Positions 4,750-6,257 of a DNA stretch of 6,257 nucleotides are shown piece after piece (position 1 is the first letter of the stretch; the number at the start of each line of letters is the position of its first letter). The stretch covers positions 1 through 6,257 of the forward strand of contig JACQTL010000266.1 of assembly GCA_016210805.1 (NCBI GenBank), given 5' to 3'. Below the pieces are notes generated by a model, which saw only the letters and a program-made list of their open reading frames with translations, did no database searches and was not told the origin of the DNA. The translations under genes and the position numbers were made by a program. The DNA comes from Actinomycetota bacterium. Its GTDB lineage: Bacteria; Actinomycetota; UBA4738; G016210805.

Positions 4750-6257
4750 GTGCGCCCGTCGCTCTTGGTCGTCGCCCTGGCCTCGAGCCTCGTCCTCCTC
4801 CCCGCTCCCCCCGCGTCGGCCCAGCCCCAGGCCGCCGGGCGCATCCCCGACGGGATGGACGACTTCATCCGGAACTGCCAGCCGGGGGCCGGGACCACCG
4901 ACGGGCCCCTGGCCATGGACGTGGTGGGCGCCGACGACCTCGGCGTCGAGGACGGGGTCCGGCGCTTGCGGATCTTCACCCGCGAGGACGTCGCCGCGTT
5001 CTTCGCGGGGAACCCCGAGAGCGCCGCGTTCGTCGTCTCCATCCTGACCGGCGCCGGCGAGCGGTTCGACCTGATCCGCGAGATCCATCAGGGCCGGCCC
5101 CGGACCGGGGTCTTCCAGGACGGCCAGGAGGTCCCGGGAACGAGGCTGCGGGCCACCCTCGGCCTGGCCCAGGTCGACTTCAGGGTCACCGGCCTGCCGC
5201 CCCTCGGCGAGGGCGCGACGTGGGGCGTGACCGCGTTCGTGATCACCGGCCAGGGCACGAACCAGGAGTTCCTGTGCGACCGGGCCGGGGTGGGCGACGA
5301 CGGCCTGCCCACGGAGCCCCTCTCGGTCGGGGAGGAGACAGAGCCGCCACCGGACGAGACCGTGAGCCCCGCGCCTCCGCCCGACGAGACGGAGAGCCCG
5401 GCACCCCCTCCCGACGAGACCGAGAGCCCGCCGCCGCCGGTCACGGCGGCTCCCACCGAGACGGTGGCCTCGGGGGACGAGGAGCCCGGCGGCGGGCTCA
5501 CGTGGCCCTGGTGGCTGGGGTTCACTTTCCTCCTTCTGTTCCTGCTCGCGACCCTCCTCGGGCTGGTCGGCACGAGCCCGAGGTACGCGGACACGCTGGA
5601 GCGGCTGTTCGGGAACCCGCCGCCTGCTGGCGATACAGCGTTCCCGACGCTCCCCCCCGTGCCGGACGAGCCCCAGGAGCCAGACGAGGACCCCTGCGCC
5701 GACCTCCGCCGGAGGTGCGAGGAGGCCCGCCGGGCCGCCGAGGAGGCCGCCGAGCGGGCCCGGAAGGCCAGGGAGCGGGCCGAGGCCGCCCGGAAGGCGT
5801 GCGACGACGCGAAGGCGGCCAGGGAGCGGGCCGAGGCCGAGGCCGCCGAGGCGGCCAGCGAGCCGGACGAGGGCGACGACTGGATCGAGGGTGGCGGGCG
5901 GCGGATCACCGGCCGCGACCTGGGGCTGAAGCGCGAGGCCTCCAAGGCCGCCTGGGAGAGCTACAAGCGCGGCGAGATCAGCGCGCAGGAGCTCGAGGCG
6001 GAGTGGAGGAGGCTGGGAGAGGAGGACGCCCTGGAGGAGCTCCGCCGCCGCGACCGGGAGGAGCGGGAGCGGAGGCAAGCCGAGGCCGAGAGGGCGGCCG
6101 AGGACGCCCGGTCGGCCGAGGGCAAGGCCTGCGACGAGGCGGAGAGCGCCGAGCGGGATGCCGACGCCGAGGAGGCCGCGGCGAAGGAGGCGGAGGAGGA
6201 GGCCGACCGGGCCTGCGCCGAGGCCGACGAGTGCGAGGAGCTCCGGCGCACCGAGGC
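4750..6257 (+). CDS. Membrane-anchored stalk protein with Cys-patterned helical cytoplasmic region (3' end cut off)
   Basis: The frame is open from the Asp-box gene stop (4645-4647) to the window edge: 502 codons from GTG 4750, with no stop. I do not recognise the protein. Parts in order: signal peptide 1-24 (cleavage ASA-Q); an extracellular domain of about 30-180 of unknown family, with two cysteines (C43, C176) able to pair; a Pro/Asp/Glu/Thr stalk of about 190-250 with three copies of PPPDETxSPA; one membrane helix of about 254-274 (starting WPWWLGF); then a cytoplasmic part from 278. The acidic outside flank and Arg-bearing inside flank fit this orientation. The inner part is Ala/Glu/Arg-rich and predicted helical or coiled coil (316-372 and about 418-502), broken by a linker (373-390). 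A SHOCT-like segment at 398-422 contains GEISAQELEAEWRRL. Cysteines C316, C323, C351, C461, C489 and C495 recur in the helices. Strong strand-specific coding bias and the export signals support a real gene. It could link the surface to the cytoplasm; the function is unknown. Confidence 0.92.
   Translation, partial: MRPSLLVVALASSLVLLPAPPASAQPQAAGRIPDGMDDFIRNCQPGAGTTDGPLAMDVVGADDLGVEDGVRRLRIFTREDVAAFFAGNPESAAFVVSILTGAGERFDLIREIHQGRPRTGVFQDGQEVPGTRLRATLGLAQVDFRVTGLPPLGEGATWGVTAFVITGQGTNQEFLCDRAGVGDDGLPTEPLSVGEETEPPPDETVSPAPPPDETESPAPPPDETESPPPPVTAAPTETVASGDEEPGGGLTWPWWLGFTFLLLFLLATLLGLVGTSPRYADTLERLFGNPPPAGDTAFPTLPPVPDEPQEPDEDPCADLRRRCEEARRAAEEAAERARKARERAEAARKACDDAKAARERAEAEAAEAASEPDEGDDWIEGGGRRITGRDLGLKREASKAAWESYKRGEISAQELEAEWRRLGEEDALEELRRRDREERERRQAEAERAAEDARSAEGKACDEAESAERDADAEEAAAKEAEEEADRACAEADECEELRRTE
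5344..5433 (+). repeat. Three tandem 30-base repeats coding PPPDETxSPA in the stalk
   Basis: Three in-register units (5344-5373, 5374-5403, 5404-5433) encode PPPDETVSPA, PPPDETESPA and PPPDETESPP. Most base differences between units fall at synonymous third positions, so the repeat is conserved at the protein level. It lies in the extracellular stalk (residues 199-228), just before the membrane helix, and probably acts as a spacer. Confidence 0.9.

Noticed and set aside
4490..5047. Plus-strand frame of 185 codons bridging the Asp-box gene and the stalk gene
   Set aside because: It overlaps both real genes in a different frame, is Arg/Pro/Ser-rich and shows no domain.
5344..5433. Tandem 30-base repeats as a CRISPR array
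   Set aside because: The units are directly adjacent with no spacers and lie in a coding frame.
5088..5945. Minus-strand open frame of 285 codons, Ser/Ala-rich
   Set aside because: Low-complexity shadow of the same plus-strand gene in another frame.
4672..6078. Long minus-strand open frame (468 codons) rich in Leu, Pro and Gly
   Set aside because: It is the antisense image of the Ala/Glu/Arg-rich coding region of the stalk protein. It has no domain or ribosome binding site, while the plus frame has signal peptide, stalk, membrane helix and coiled coil in order.

Overview
The window is very GC-rich, with third codon positions almost always G or C. It uses GTG as well as ATG starts and has strong GGAGG-type ribosome binding sites. 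The protein content fits a high-GC bacterium, most likely an uncultured or little-studied member of the Actinomycetota. That placement is inferred from composition and protein style, not from a marker gene. All real genes lie on the + strand. I see no RNA gene, insertion sequence, CRISPR array or attachment site.

Layout: (1) 1-81, leader with weak promoter-like and dyad signals. (2) 82-1125, a cytosolic protein that joins two universal stress protein (UspA) domains to a C-terminal Rieske [2Fe-2S] domain. (3) 1154-1178, a strong GC-rich hairpin that probably ends this unit. (4) 1235-2650, a secreted LVIVD-repeat beta-propeller. (5) 2704-4647, a secreted Asp-box (sialidase/BNR-type) propeller with a C-terminal jelly-roll (MAM / immune-inhibitor-A-like) domain. 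(6) 4648-4749, a short intergenic region with a plausible promoter and a perfect 10-bp inverted repeat. (7) 4750 to the window end, a large open reading frame cut off by the edge. It has a signal peptide, an unknown extracellular domain, a proline/acid-rich stalk with three 10-residue repeats, one membrane helix, and a long charged, cysteine-patterned helical cytoplasmic part.

How the parts may work together: genes 4, 5 and 7 form a same-strand series of exported products (two soluble propellers and one membrane-spanning stalk protein). They could belong to one envelope or surface function, but that rests on order and export signals only. The UspA-Rieske gene is separated by the hairpin and looks like an independent redox/stress gene. 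The most unusual items are the UspA-UspA-Rieske fusion and the truncated membrane protein with its start-region regulatory architecture. The window does not show a complete, recognisable new system.
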